A stretch of DNA of 64,000 nucleotides from Singulisphaera sp. GP187 (GCA_945871915.1 CAMBXO010000004.1:1-64000), one strand, 5' to 3'; shown: positions 27,217 to 38,259, numbered from the stretch's first letter. Numbers and translations are program-made. The notes: generated from the sequence alone by a model not told the origin.

Positions 27217-27986
27217 GCGCGCGCCGCGTCTGATGGAACCGACTTGCACGCAAGAGTCTTGGCACGCATCTGCACAAACTCCCGTTGCAGGCTGCGACCA
27301 GGGCATGCTGTTCGTGCACCAGACCACTCTTGATGGCTGCGAACACGTGAAACCGGAATTCGATATTTGGCCATCAAGGCAGCAACGATGGTTTCGCACG
27401 CCTTCAGTTGCTCTGGACTGGGGCTCTGCTCATCAAAATTTCCAAGGCAGCAAATTCCAATGTTGCCTTCGTTGCAGTTCTTCACATGAGCACCCTGCCA
27501 CTGAATCGCCCTGCCCTCCCACACGCGACCGCCTCGATCCACAACATAGTGGTAGCCGATATCGCCCCATCCCTTGCTTCGGTGACCCGTTCGAATGATC
27601 TCAATGCGAGCAGCCGAACTGGTCTGATCCTTTGCAAGAAACGGACTCATGCCATCATGGTGCACCGTGATGTAGCGAGGCGGCAACATGGGATTCATCA
27701 GGGATGGAATGCACGGCCCCCGACTCCACCCATCACGATCCATGACAAATTTGAAGTCCTTCGGACTCTTTGCAACGACCGTCGCACGAACGGGGGGTTT
27801 CTTCGCAACTTCATCGGGCCAGATTGGTTCCGGAACCTTGCTGGTGCGTGCTGGGTTGGTGGCGCACCCTGCGGCCACCAATGCGCCGACCGCTCCAAGA
27901 GCCAAGAACCCGCGTCGTGTGAGTGCAGTCACACCACCCAAGGCGGCGTCAAGAGAAAAATTGAATTGGCCGTTGTGTGGTTGCAT
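27213..27986 (-). CDS. N-acetylmuramoyl-L-alanine amidase (amidase_2/PGRP type)
   Basis: Cleaves the amide bond between muramic acid and the stem peptide of peptidoglycan. 257 residues. A twin-arginine-like signal (TRRGFLALGAVGALVAAGC) ends in a lipobox, so the protein is probably a lipoprotein. The catalytic domain shows the zinc ligands His in YITVHHDGM, His in RSHQEW and Cys in ARTACPG, and the core GWGDIGYHYVVDRGGRVWEG with its conserved Tyr. Along with nagZ this supports a peptidoglycan layer. It stands alone between a tiny membrane protein and the gyrB leader. Confidence 0.92.
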   Translation of the reverse strand: MQPHNGQFNFSLDAALGGVTALTRRGFLALGAVGALVAAGCATNPARTSKVPEPIWPDEVAKKPPVRATVVAKSPKDFKFVMDRDGWSRGPCIPSLMNPMLPPRYITVHHDGMSPFLAKDQTSSAARIEIIRTGHRSKGWGDIGYHYVVDRGGRVWEGRAIQWQGAHVKNCNEGNIGICCLGNFDEQSPSPEQLKACETIVAALMAKYRIPVSRVRSHQEWSGARTACPGRSLQREFVQMRAKTLACKSVPSDAARA

Positions 27987-28166
27987 CGTGCGGAATCATT
28001 GCTGCAAAGCATGGCATCGGACACCCGCCTAAGCCACCTCCACACTTTACGCAACCATTCACAATTTGTATGCCCCGGCTTCAAAAAACACTGCGATCAA
28101 TCGATCTTTTTTACTGCAGAGAAATGGCATTTCACCCTGCAATTTATTGACATTTCAAGTAGAATC

Positions 28167-28210
28167 CGGCATTCCCTCAAGGGCTCTGCGAGAGCCGAAG
28201 GGCGAAGCCG
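28167..28210 (+). promoter_or_regulatory. gyrB: Hairpin in the gyrB leader
   Basis: Directly upstream of gyrB the sequence pairs with itself: CGGC (28167-28170) with GCCG (28207-28210), CCCT (28174-28177) with AGGG (28199-28202), and GGCTCT (28182-28187) with AGAGCC (28191-28196) around a GCG loop. No T-run follows, so it is not a terminator. TTGACA (28147-28152) and TAGAAT (28160-28165) occur just upstream but are not at promoter spacing from each other. The remainder of 27987-28260 shows nothing else. Confidence 0.35.
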
Positions 28211-28260
28211 TATCAGACCTTCGTTCAAGGTCATTCAAAGCCCCCCACGCCGTGTCCAGC

Positions 28261-30798
28261 ATGACAAAAAAAGCTAAGTCTCACCCCGAATCCAAGAGTG
28301 GTGATTCGCACTACACATCCGAAAGTATTCAGGTCCTTGAGGGTCTCGAGGCCATTCGCAAGCGGCCCGGCATGTATGTGGGCGGAACCGGTCTCGAGGG
28401 CTTGCACCATCTTGTGTATGAGTGCGTGGACAATTCGATTGATGAGTGCATGGCTGGTTTTGCAACCGCCGTCTCGGTGGTGCTTGGCGTGGATGGCAGC
28501 TGCAGCGTGAGCGACGATGGCCGCGGCATGCCGGTCGATCCGATGAAGCATGAGAATCCTTCGATCCATGGCCGTCCTGCCGTTGAGGTGATCCTGACCG
28601 AAGTGCATGCGGGTGGAAAGTTCGACAATAACGCTTACAAAGTCAGCGGAGGGCTGCATGGCGTTGGTGTGAAATGTGTCAACGCTCTGAGCGAATGGAC
28701 TGAGGTTGAGGTCACCAAGGACGGAAGGCTGTATCGCATCAGTTTTGAACGCGGAGTCGTCACCGAACCACTGCATGTGGCTGATGAACACCGCGGTGGC
28801 TCCAACGGGACGAAGATTAGCTTTCGACCCGATCCGGAAATTTTTGCTGACACCCAATTGCGATTCGAAACGCTTCAGCATCGCCTGCGAGAGTTGGCCT
28901 TTCTGAATACCGGTGTCAAGATTCGGCTCATCGACGAGCGGGTCGACGCGACTGGTGCCACGCGAGAGGAAGTTTTCTTTGATGAAACGGGGCTTGCTGG
29001 ATATGTAAAGCATCTCAACGCCTCCAAGAACACCAATAGCCCGGTAATCGTTGTGCATCGAGAAGACGCAGACATGGGGATGCACTGCGATCTTGCATTG
29101 CAATACACCGACGCCATGTCGGAAAACCTGCTCGCCTTTGGCAACAACATTCCTAATCCAGATGGTGGGACTCACGTCACCGGATTTCGAAAATCGCTCA
29201 CTGTGGCCATTAACGGCTACGGCAAGCGCATGGGTCTCTTTAAGGAAAAGGACTTCATTCCCACTGGAGATGATCTTCGCGAAGGTTTGACGGCGGTGCT
29301 CAGTGTGAAGATGCGGAATCCGACGTTTAACAATCAGACGAAAGAAAAACTGCTCAATCCCGAAGTGGAGCCCTTCATCAGCGCTGCCATCACCGAGCAA
29401 CTCGGAGCGTGGCTGGAAGAAAACCCTGCAGAAGCCAAGTCGATTGTGTACCGAGCCAAACTTGCTGCCGAAGCACGCGAAGCGGCTCGCAAGGCTCGCG
29501 AACTCATCAAGCGCAAGGGGGCTCTTGATAGCGGTGGCATGCCGCACAAGTTGTCCGATTGCAGTAGTAACGAAGTCGAAAAAACTGAAATGTTTATCGT
29601 GGAGGGTGATAGCGCAGGTGGTAGTGCCAAAGGCGGCCGCGATCATGTGCATCAGGCCATTCTTCCGCTGCGTGGAAAATTGCTCAATGTGGAGAAGGCC
29701 CGCCTTGACAAGGTGCTTGCCTTTGAAGAAATCCGAACATTGATTCAGGCCTTGCAATGCGGCATTGGAGAGGATTTCGATGCGGCCAAACTTCGGTACG
29801 GTCGCGTGATCATCATGACCGACGCCGATGTGGACGGCAGCCACATTCGCACGCTGCTGCTGACTTTTCTCTTTCGCCAAATGCCCGATCTCGTCCGCGG
29901 TGGAAAAGTATTTATTGCACAACCGCCGCTTTATCAGGTGGCACGCGGAAAAACGGTGGAATATGTGCTCAACGACCTTCGCATGAACGAAGTGCTGGTG
30001 GAACTGGCCATGCGCAGCAATGCCACACTAAGTTTGCGAGACGATGTGGGCGAGGTGTTCGCAACGGTGAATGGTGATCCGCTGCGGAGACTGATTCGAG
30101 ACTTGAACCGCCTCGAAGAACTTACCCGTATCAGTTTGTATCGGGGCATCGAGTTCCCACGACTTTTGCAGGCACGCAGCACTGATCCGGAAAACAAGGG
30201 CCGCATGCCCGGATGGCAATTGGTGTATCGAGCCGGCGACGAACTCTTCCACACCGAAGCACTTGCTGCGGCGCGCGTGCAGGCTCTGGGCCTGACCTTG
30301 GTGGACATTGGTGCATCCAGTGATGTGGACCCGGCCAAACGCGCGACCCTGCGCGTGCTGCATGAAAACCGCGAGATTGAGCGGATCCTGGAGCAGTTGG
30401 CCAAGGTGGGCCTTTCATCGGATGACTGGTCTCTGGTGCAAGAAGAAGGCATCACCGGCGAAAAACTTCCCACCAAATTTGCGTGGACGGTTGATGGCGA
30501 AAAAGGCAAGCCAGCCGAGACGGTGGAGGTTGCGAACATCCCAAGTATTTTGCAGAAGCTGCATGAGGTTGGGCGACGCGGCATCGAAGTGAAGCGATTT
30601 AAGGGACTGGGCGAAATGGAGGCGGTGCAGTTGTGGGACACCACCATGGACCCGGCTCGTCGCACGCTTCTTCGCGTGACATGGGATGCGGCAAGTAATG
30701 CCGATGCGCTCTTCAGTGTGCTGATGGGTGAAGATGTGGAGCGACGTCGCAACTACATCGAGAAGCATGCCCTCGAAGTCAAGAACTTGGATATTTGA
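28261..30798 (+). CDS. gyrB: DNA gyrase subunit B
   Basis: ATP-driven subunit of gyrase, which introduces negative supercoils together with GyrA. 845 residues from the ATG at 28261; the frame is open further upstream, but the conserved N-terminus (YTSESIQVLEGLEAIRKRPG) fixes this start. GHKL ATPase motifs are VDNSIDE, DDGRGMPV and GGLHGVGVKCVNA; the catalytic-lysine loop is NQTKEKL. The Toprim domain has VEGDSAGGSAKGGRD and MTDADVDGSH. A 160-residue insertion within Toprim precedes RFKGLGEMEAVQLW, as in long Gram-negative GyrB proteins (E. coli about 804). gyrA, recF and dnaA are not adjacent, unlike the common dnaA-dnaN-recF-gyrB order. Confidence 0.97.
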   Translation: MTKKAKSHPESKSGDSHYTSESIQVLEGLEAIRKRPGMYVGGTGLEGLHHLVYECVDNSIDECMAGFATAVSVVLGVDGSCSVSDDGRGMPVDPMKHENPSIHGRPAVEVILTEVHAGGKFDNNAYKVSGGLHGVGVKCVNALSEWTEVEVTKDGRLYRISFERGVVTEPLHVADEHRGGSNGTKISFRPDPEIFADTQLRFETLQHRLRELAFLNTGVKIRLIDERVDATGATREEVFFDETGLAGYVKHLNASKNTNSPVIVVHREDADMGMHCDLALQYTDAMSENLLAFGNNIPNPDGGTHVTGFRKSLTVAINGYGKRMGLFKEKDFIPTGDDLREGLTAVLSVKMRNPTFNNQTKEKLLNPEVEPFISAAITEQLGAWLEENPAEAKSIVYRAKLAAEAREAARKARELIKRKGALDSGGMPHKLSDCSSNEVEKTEMFIVEGDSAGGSAKGGRDHVHQAILPLRGKLLNVEKARLDKVLAFEEIRTLIQALQCGIGEDFDAAKLRYGRVIIMTDADVDGSHIRTLLLTFLFRQMPDLVRGGKVFIAQPPLYQVARGKTVEYVLNDLRMNEVLVELAMRSNATLSLRDDVGEVFATVNGDPLRRLIRDLNRLEELTRISLYRGIEFPRLLQARSTDPENKGRMPGWQLVYRAGDELFHTEALAAARVQALGLTLVDIGASSDVDPAKRATLRVLHENREIERILEQLAKVGLSSDDWSLVQEEGITGEKLPTKFAWTVDGEKGKPAETVEVANIPSILQKLHEVGRRGIEVKRFKGLGEMEAVQLWDTTMDPARRTLLRVTWDAASNADALFSVLMGEDVERRRNYIEKHALEVKNLDI

Positions 30799-30838
30799 TT
30801 CAGCCGATTGTTCGCGGGTCCGCGTGCAGCCGGTGTGA

Positions 30839-31588
30839 TTATCGCGCGACCGGCGATGGTGTATGTGCGCTTCGCACATCCGGAACGCCTGCTTGCTCAA
30901 AACCCTTGGCTCGCAAGAAGCACGCATCGCAGTGACCGCACGGAGTTCCGGTTTTGCTGGGGTCGTAGCAACTCGTCGTCGCGCCCATGTCGACACCGAG
31001 TCGAACCCCAAGTCGCACGATGTCCGCCTTCGTGAGGTGCATCAGAGGCGTGTGCACACGGAACCACTTTTCACCTCGTTGGGCGGCCTCAACGCCGGCC
31101 TTGGTGCCAAGATTGGCCAGACTCTCGAATGCCTGCACAAATTCCGGACGGCAATCTGGGTAGCCGCTGTAGTCGAGGGCATTCACGCCAATTGCAAGGT
31201 CGCGAGCCTGTAAGACCTCCGCAAGTCCCATGGCCATGGTGAGAAATACAGCATTGCGAGCGGGGACATAGGTCACCGGAATGTCGTTGGCGTGTTCAAC
31301 ATCCCGATCCTTCGGCACCGCCATGTTTGAGGTGAGCGCGCTACCACCAAAGGCGCCAAGGTCTATTCGCACCACGCGGTGTTCAATCGCACCCATCGCC
31401 TTGGCAATGGTTGCGGCGCATTGCAATTCGTGTCGATGCCGCTGGCCGTAATCGAAACTGATGGCGACACATGCAAACCCGGCTGCCTGCATCCACGCCA
31501 TGGTGACGGCGCTATCAAGACCTCCGGAAAGAAGCACCAGAGCGGTGCCCCCCTTTCCTTGCGGATCATTCTGCGGGTCGTGTTTCAT
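30839..31588 (-). CDS. queC: 7-cyano-7-deazaguanine synthase
   Basis: Converts 7-carboxy-7-deazaguanine to preQ0 with ATP and ammonia in queuosine biosynthesis. 249 residues from the ATG at 31588, chosen because the PP-loop [17 protein letters not shown] should lie near the N-terminus; longer starts exist. Other landmarks are [42 protein letters not shown], and the zinc-binding cysteine cluster at the end ([20 protein letters not shown]). queD, queE and queF are not in the window. It converges on gyrB, 40 nt away, and its promoter shares a 46-nt gap with the divergent zinc-ribbon gene. Confidence 0.95.
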   Translation of the reverse strand: MKHDPQNDPQGKGGTALVLLSGGLDSAVTMAWMQAAGFACVAISFDYGQRHRHELQCAATIAKAMGAIEHRVVRIDLGAFGGSALTSNMAVPKDRDVEHANDIPVTYVPARNAVFLTMAMGLAEVLQARDLAIGVNALDYSGYPDCRPEFVQAFESLANLGTKAGVEAAQRGEKWFRVHTPLMHLTKADIVRLGVRLGVDMGATTSCYDPSKTGTPCGHCDACFLRAKGFEQAGVPDVRSAHTPSPVAR

Positions 31589-31634
31589 GGGCAAGTCGCC
31601 CGAAGGCGCGAAGGCGAGTATAAACCGAGGCAGC

Positions 31635-32507
31635 ATGGCGACCGTGAATGCATCCATCACCTGCCTGCGTTGCAACTATCAGTTACGAGGTGCGCCGACA
31701 TTGGGATTTTGCCCGGAATGCGGTCTCTCAGTTGCGGCGAGTTTGGCCAGCAGTTTTGATCCTTCGCTGCGATCGCTGGCCCCATTGCATTCACCTCGCC
31801 TTCTTGCTGCAGCGGTGATGACCAACGCCGTCGCAATCTTGGTATGCGTGGCATCGCAATTGGGTGCTCCCATGCTGATGGCGATTGATTCCATGACCAA
31901 TCGAGTTAGTTTGTTCCCTGTGCGACTTCGACTGCTGGCATGGATCGCATCGGCGTGTGTGCTCACCGTGGCGGGCATCATGAGCCACATCGCCATCTCG
32001 CGCGGTGAAGCCCACCTTCGAATGGAATTCGGCCGATGGAGATTTTGGTTCCTGCTTGGAACATGGCTCTGGATGGCTGGAACTCTGCTCATTTCGGCCG
32101 CTGCGTGGAACGCGTCAGACATTCCATCTTCCGTTCGCCACTCGTTGTCGGTCATCAGCATTGCAATCCAACTGCCGGGCATGGCCATCATGCTGAGCGG
32201 ATTCAGCGTTCTGCTTGCCATAACCGGGCGGCGCTCTCAGGCATACCGCGAAGCCGGCGCTGCTCGCCAAAGCGTTCATCTGCTCAATATCAATGCCGGT
32301 TTGCTGGTCGGGTTTGGATTTGCAGCGCCCATCCTTCGAGAACGAATGCAATGGGATTTTCTAGCCATGATGACCCAGGCACTCACTGCGTGCATGGCCG
32401 CTCTATTGCTATTCGGCTCGGCTTACCTGGTGGCCAATGCGTGGTGGATCTGCAAGAGTTTGCGAACGCCGCTCTTGACTATGGAGGAGTTTCTCGACGA
32501 ACCCTGA
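31635..32507 (+). CDS. Zinc-ribbon integral membrane protein
   Basis: 290 residues from the ATG at 31635, with GAGG four bases upstream. The N-terminus is a zinc ribbon, [20 protein letters not shown] (CxxC...CxxC, residues about 10-29), a form common at the start of planctomycete membrane proteins. About six hydrophobic helices follow (near 60-80, 95-115, 135-155, 170-192, 220-240 and 250-272). No catalytic motif is visible and the function is unknown. It faces away from queC and is followed by the long gap before the chaperone operon. Confidence 0.8.
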   Translation: MATVNASITCLRCNYQLRGAPTLGFCPECGLSVAASLASSFDPSLRSLAPLHSPRLLAAAVMTNAVAILVCVASQLGAPMLMAIDSMTNRVSLFPVRLRLLAWIASACVLTVAGIMSHIAISRGEAHLRMEFGRWRFWFLLGTWLWMAGTLLISAAAWNASDIPSSVRHSLSVISIAIQLPGMAIMLSGFSVLLAITGRRSQAYREAGAARQSVHLLNINAGLLVGFGFAAPILRERMQWDFLAMMTQALTACMAALLLFGSAYLVANAWWICKSLRTPLLTMEEFLDEP

Positions 32508-32690
32508 TCGAGTGGGGCCGGACATGCGAGCAGCAAACCGGTCGTGGATTTACTGCCGAGATGGCAGAAAAACTATCGTGAGTCACTGTGCTTACCGGAC
32601 TTCTTCTGTTCGAGACCAATTGAATAGGATTCCTTCGAAGGTCCGACTCTGCAATGCAACATGCTGTCAATAAGACACTTATGAAGATGT

Positions 32691-32722
32691 TCCGCCAACA
32701 ACAAACCTGATCCCTTGGCGGA
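32691..32722. promoter_or_regulatory. Inverted repeat upstream of groEL
   Basis: TCCGCCAA (32691-32698) is repeated as TTGGCGGA (32715-32722) with a 16-nt spacer. It has no T-run and lies 48 nt before the sigma-54-like box, that is about 90 nt before the expected transcript start. This suits a binding site for a regulator, possibly a sigma-54 enhancer-binding protein. Arm length and spacer do not match CIRCE. Confidence 0.4.
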
Positions 32723-32769
32723 CCGCTTCCCTAATTTGATCTAGGCTTGAGGCCGTTCCCGCCCTACTT

Positions 32770-32785
32770 TGGCACGCCAGTTGAT
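32770..32785 (+). promoter_or_regulatory. Sigma-54-like promoter of the chaperone operon
   Basis: TGGCACG at 32770-32776, four bases, then TTGAT at 32781-32785, matches the -24/-12 consensus TGGCACG-N4-TTGC(A/T) except at the second base of the -12 GC. No sigma-70 pair of comparable quality was seen before groEL. The start codon lies 78 nt downstream of the box. Confidence 0.35.
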
Positions 32786-32832
32786 AAGGGTTTTCTCTCG
32801 CCTCGGCTTACGCCTGGGCAATATGACGCTGA

Positions 32833-34494
<1,662 letters not shown>

Positions 34495-34547
34495 TTCTTT
34501 CCACGCATTCTCATTCAACAAACAACCTTCTCAATAGGAGACACACC

Positions 34548-34841
34548 ATGGCCACCGTACGACCGCTCGAAGATCGAATTCTTGTCAAGCCTCTCGATGC
34601 AGAAACCAAGACCAGCAGTGGTCTGTTCCTTCCGGAGAGTGCCAAGGAAAAACCCATGCAGGGCAAGGTGGTCGCCACCGGCCCAGGCAAGTTGCTTGAC
34701 AACGGTAAGCGCCAGGGACCGCTCGTGAAAAAGGGCGACACCGTGGTGTACGGCAAGTATGCCGGCACTGAAATCGAAATCAAGACCGTCAAGCACATCA
34801 TCGTGCGCGAAAGCGAATTGCTCGGCCTGATCGAAGGCTGA
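34548..34841 (+). CDS. groS: Co-chaperonin GroES
   Basis: Lid of the GroEL chamber; 97 residues, the standard length. It shows RPLEDRILVKPLDAETKTSSGLF at the N-terminus (mobile loop around 17-33) and the C-terminal GDTVVYGKYAGTEIEI and HIIVRESELLGLIE. A good AGGAG precedes the ATG. It sits between the two groEL genes (53 nt after the first, 38 nt before the second), so one co-chaperonin probably serves both rings. In most bacteria groS comes first. Confidence 0.97.
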   Translation: MATVRPLEDRILVKPLDAETKTSSGLFLPESAKEKPMQGKVVATGPGKLLDNGKRQGPLVKKGDTVVYGKYAGTEIEIKTVKHIIVRESELLGLIEG

Positions 34842-34879
34842 TCCGCTACGCCACCCACCATTCTCGAAAGGAATTCACC

Positions 34880-36493
34880 ATGTCCGTTAAGCAAATGAAG
34901 TTCAAGGAAAGTGCACAAGCCGAATTGAAGCGAGGCGTCGATCAGATTGCCCGCGCTGTCGCGGTCACCATGGGACCAGCCGGTCGCCATGTGGTTGTTC
35001 AAAAATCTTTTGGCAGTCCTAATGTCACCAAGGACGGCGTGAGTGTTGCCAAGGAAGTTGAATTGCCCTGCCCATTTGAAAACCTCGGCGCCAAATTGGT
35101 GCATCAGGTTGCCAAAAAGACGGCTGATGTTGCTGGTGACGGCACCACGGCAGCCACCGTTCTGGCGGCCGCCATTTTCAATGGTGGTCTGAAGTATGTG
35201 GCCAGCGGCGCCAACGCCGTTGCGCTGCAGCGCGGCATTAACAACGCTGCCTCCATTGCGGGCGAAGCGATCACAAGCATGGCCGAGAAGTGCAAGGGCC
35301 GAGCTGATCTGGAAAAGATCGCCACCGTGAGCGCCAACCACGACACCCATTTGGGCAAACTGATTGCCGAAGCGATTGATCGCGTCGGTGCAGAAGGCGT
35401 GGTCGAAGTTGAGGAAGGCAAGACCGCAGAGACCACTCTGGAATATGTCGAGGGCATGAGCTTCGATAAGGGTTACCTCAGCCCCTACTTCATGACTGAT
35501 CCCAAGCGAGCCGAATGCACTCTGACCAATCCCCTGATTCTGATTTACGAAAAGAAAATCTCAAATCTTGCCGACTTGCTGCCCCTTCTCAATAAGGTGG
35601 CACAGGCCAGCAAGCCATTGCTGATTATTGCAGAGGAAGTTGAGAACGAGGCTCTCGCCGCATTGGTGGTCAATCGCCTGCGTGGCGTTCTGCAAGTGTG
35701 TGCCGTGAAGGCTCCCGGTTTCGGTGATCGCCGCAAGGCCATGCTGGGCGACATTGCCACCTTGACCGGCGGAACATTCTTTGCAGAGGACATCGGTCGC
35801 AACCTGGAAGATGTCAAACTTGAGGAACTCGGAACCGCCAAGCGCGTTGTGGTCAGCAAGGATGAGACGGTTGTGGTGCAGGGCGGCGGCACGAAGAAAG
35901 AAGTCGAGGCCCGTTCCTCACAGATCAAGTCTCAACACGATCGCAGCACCAGCGATTATGACCGCGAGAAACTCATGGAGCGATACGCCAAACTCACCAG
36001 CGGCGTGGCTGTTCTGAATGTGGGTGCCGCAACAGAGACGGCGCTGAAAGAGAAAAAGGATCGTGTGGACGACGCCATTCACGCTACTCGCGCGGCTGCC
36101 AAAGAGGGCTATGTGCCCGGCGGCGGTGTTGCGTTCATTCGCGCCATGGAAACAGTCGCAAAGGCTCGCGGAAAAGCGGATGGCGATGAGAAATTTGGTT
36201 TCGACATCGTTGCCAACGCCATGCGAACTCCCTGCTGGCAAATTGCTTTCAACTCTGGCGTCGACGGCGATGTCACCGTGGAAAAGGTGCTTGAAGGCAA
36301 GGGCGGATTCGGCTTCAACGCAGCGACTGGAGAATTCCAAGACCTGGTTAAGGCTGGCATCATCGATCCCGCATTGGTGGCCCGAACGGCTCTCCAGAAT
36401 GCGGCGAGCGTGGCTGGCCTTATGCTGACCACCGATGTGCTGGTCACTGACTTGAAGGACGATGCCGAACCTATTGAGGAAAGCACCCACTGA
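34880..36493 (+). CDS. groL: Chaperonin GroEL, copy 2
   Basis: Second GroEL, 537 residues. Asp87 in ADVAGDGTTAATVLA is conserved, as are the [13 protein letters not shown] apical stretch and VPGGGVAFIR. The C-terminus ends LKDDAEPIEESTH, with neither a Gly-Gly-Met tail nor a His-rich tail. AAAGGA sits close to the ATG. A hairpin with a T-rich tail follows the stop codon, so part of the transcripts may end here before dnaJ-grpE. Division of labour between the two GroELs is likely from family precedent but is not shown by sequence. Confidence 0.97.
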   Translation: MSVKQMKFKESAQAELKRGVDQIARAVAVTMGPAGRHVVVQKSFGSPNVTKDGVSVAKEVELPCPFENLGAKLVHQVAKKTADVAGDGTTAATVLAAAIFNGGLKYVASGANAVALQRGINNAASIAGEAITSMAEKCKGRADLEKIATVSANHDTHLGKLIAEAIDRVGAEGVVEVEEGKTAETTLEYVEGMSFDKGYLSPYFMTDPKRAECTLTNPLILIYEKKISNLADLLPLLNKVAQASKPLLIIAEEVENEALAALVVNRLRGVLQVCAVKAPGFGDRRKAMLGDIATLTGGTFFAEDIGRNLEDVKLEELGTAKRVVVSKDETVVVQGGGTKKEVEARSSQIKSQHDRSTSDYDREKLMERYAKLTSGVAVLNVGAATETALKEKKDRVDDAIHATRAAAKEGYVPGGGVAFIRAMETVAKARGKADGDEKFGFDIVANAMRTPCWQIAFNSGVDGDVTVEKVLEGKGGFGFNAATGEFQDLVKAGIIDPALVARTALQNAASVAGLMLTTDVLVTDLKDDAEPIEESTH

Positions 36494-36513
36494 CACAGAC
36501 CATGTTTGATCAC

Positions 36514-36559
36514 GGGACCGGTTCGGCGATGATGTCCGCGCCGGTCCCTTTGACTTTTC
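36514..36559 (+). terminator. Intrinsic terminator or attenuator after groEL copy 2
   Basis: GGGACCGG (36514-36521) pairs perfectly with CCGGTCCC (36541-36548), and TTTGACTTTTCT follows. The inner bases extend the stem with mismatches. It lies between groL and dnaJ on the same strand, so incomplete termination would set dnaJ-grpE expression below that of the chaperonins. Confidence 0.55.
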
Positions 36560-36571
36560 TGAGACACCTCC

Positions 36572-37720
36572 ATGGCTGAACAGCGCTGCTACTACCAGAT
36601 CCTGACGGTCGAAAAAACGGCGAGCAGCGACGAGATCAAGCGCAGTTATCGCAGACTTGCGATGAAGTGGCATCCGGATCGCAATCCGGGCGATGCACAA
36701 GCCGAGATCGAATTCAAGTCGTGTGCCGAAGCCTATGAAGTGCTTGGCGATGCGGAGAAGCGCCGTCTCTACGACGCGCATGGACACGCTGGTCTGCGCG
36801 GAAATCCGCACCATGATTTCCGCTCCATGCATGTTGAAGAAATCTTCTCCATGTTCAACGACATCTTTGGTGGCGGTGGATCGCGTCGCAGTAGCGGCGG
36901 AGTTCCTCGGGGCTACGACCTGCAGACTGAAGTCGAAATCAAACTGGTCGAAGTTCTCAATGGCTGTAAGCGAGAAGTCACTTTTTCGCGGGCTGAAGTG
37001 TGCGGCACTTGCCAAGGCGACGGTGCAAAGCCCGGCTCCAAACCCATCACCTGTGCAACTTGCCAGGGCCATGGGCAAGTGCAGCAAACAGGACTCGGCG
37101 GCATGTTTCGCATGGTGACAACCTGCCCAAACTGCGGCGGCGGCGGCAAAGTCATCACCGACAAGTGCGCGGCGTGTCGCGGTAACGGCCGCGTGCGGGT
37201 GAACAGAAAGATTGATGTCACCATTCCTGCGGGAATTCAGGATGGCCAGGTGGTACGGGTGCAGGCTGAGGGTGAACCACCTCGCCTTGAAACCAGCCGT
37301 TCAGGCGCAGGCGTGCGAGGCGATCTGCATGTGGTTGTGCATGTCACCAATGACGATCGGTTTGAGCGGCAGGATGATGACTTGGTCATGCCGCTGGCGA
37401 TTGGGTATTCGCAAGCAGTGCTTGGCGCGGTGGTCGAGGTTGTTTCCTTGGATGGTCCGGTGCACATCAAGGTGAAGGCCGGCAGCCAGCAGGGCGATGT
37501 GGTTCGTGTGGACGAGCGTGGCCTTCCGAATCTGCGCACCAAGCGTCGCGGAGGATTGATCGCCATGCTCATGATTCATGTCCCGCGAAAAATTACGGAT
37601 CGGCAACGGCAACTTCTTGAGGAATTTGCCAAGACCGAAAAAGTGGATGTAAAAAGTGCGCACGAGGGCGGGTTTTGGCAGAAAATGAAGGAACTGAAAG
37701 AGTCGTTCACGGGGAATTAA
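36572..37720 (+). CDS. dnaJ: Chaperone DnaJ (Hsp40)
   Basis: Co-chaperone that stimulates DnaK ATPase and delivers substrates. 382 residues. The J domain (about 5-70) includes the HPD motif (KWHPDRNPGDAQ). A Gly/Ser-rich linker (FGGGGSRRSSGG) follows, then four CxxCxGxG zinc repeats (CGTCQGDG, CATCQGHG, CPNCGGGG, CACRGNG-type) near 145-205, and the C-terminal beta-sandwich substrate domains. It is the full-length type I form. grpE starts 12 nt later; dnaK is not in the window. Confidence 0.96.
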   Translation: MAEQRCYYQILTVEKTASSDEIKRSYRRLAMKWHPDRNPGDAQAEIEFKSCAEAYEVLGDAEKRRLYDAHGHAGLRGNPHHDFRSMHVEEIFSMFNDIFGGGGSRRSSGGVPRGYDLQTEVEIKLVEVLNGCKREVTFSRAEVCGTCQGDGAKPGSKPITCATCQGHGQVQQTGLGGMFRMVTTCPNCGGGGKVITDKCAACRGNGRVRVNRKIDVTIPAGIQDGQVVRVQAEGEPPRLETSRSGAGVRGDLHVVVHVTNDDRFERQDDDLVMPLAIGYSQAVLGAVVEVVSLDGPVHIKVKAGSQQGDVVRVDERGLPNLRTKRRGGLIAMLMIHVPRKITDRQRQLLEEFAKTEKVDVKSAHEGGFWQKMKELKESFTGN

Positions 37721-37731
37721 GGAAGAACCAC

Positions 37732-38250
37732 ATGGATGCAACCAAGGACCAACCCAACGACATGCACGACGAGGCGGCAACGGAATCGAACGAGCCAATT
37801 GATCGCATTGCAGCTCTTGAATTAGAAATTGCAGAACTCAAGGCATCACGCTTGCGTGCACTGGCCGATCTTCAGAACACCGCGCGTCGCGGCGTAGAAA
37901 ACGAAAGCCGTGCACTATCGCAAGGTGTCATGGGAGCGGCGCGTTCCATTCTTCCTGTTGTGGATCATGTTGAACTTGCATTACAGCAATCAGGCATGAC
38001 ACGCGAACAGGCAATGCATGGATTGTCCATGCTTCGAGATGAATTGACCAAGGCACTTGAGAAAGTCGGTATTGAAGCGATTCAACCGGCCGTTGGTGAT
38101 GCTTTTCATCCTGGTGTCCACGAGGCCGTGATGCGGCAAGCGGCCGAGGGTGTTGCGGCAAACCACATCAGCATGGTCTTGCAATCCGGGTATCGGCTTG
38201 CGGACTCGGTGCTTCGGCCCGCCAAGGTCGCAGTGCAACCGGAAGAATAA
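37732..38250 (+). CDS. grpE: Nucleotide exchange factor GrpE
   Basis: Releases ADP from DnaK. 172 residues from the ATG at 37732, chosen for the AAGGAAG just upstream; the frame is open further upstream into dnaJ. An acidic N-terminus leads into the long dimerisation coiled coil (about 25-75, with LRALADLQNTARRG), then the four-helix and beta-wing regions with VDHVELALQ, GIEAIQPAVGDAFHPGVHEAV and the C-terminal GYRLADSVLRPAKVAV, the usual GrpE signature. It is the last recognisable heat-shock gene of the block; the FmdB-fusion gene starts 10 nt later. Confidence 0.95.
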   Translation: MDATKDQPNDMHDEAATESNEPIDRIAALELEIAELKASRLRALADLQNTARRGVENESRALSQGVMGAARSILPVVDHVELALQQSGMTREQAMHGLSMLRDELTKALEKVGIEAIQPAVGDAFHPGVHEAVMRQAAEGVAANHISMVLQSGYRLADSVLRPAKVAVQPEE

Positions 38251-38259
38251 ATTCGCGAT

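Noticed and set aside
28231-29922. A 563-residue open frame on the minus strand opposite gyrB
   Set aside because: It is fully antisense to a clearly conserved gyrase gene, has no family motif, and is explained by codon bias that avoids stops in the opposite frame.
35918-37087. A 389-residue minus-strand frame across groEL copy 2 and dnaJ
   Set aside because: It spans two conserved genes and an intergenic terminator; a shadow frame.
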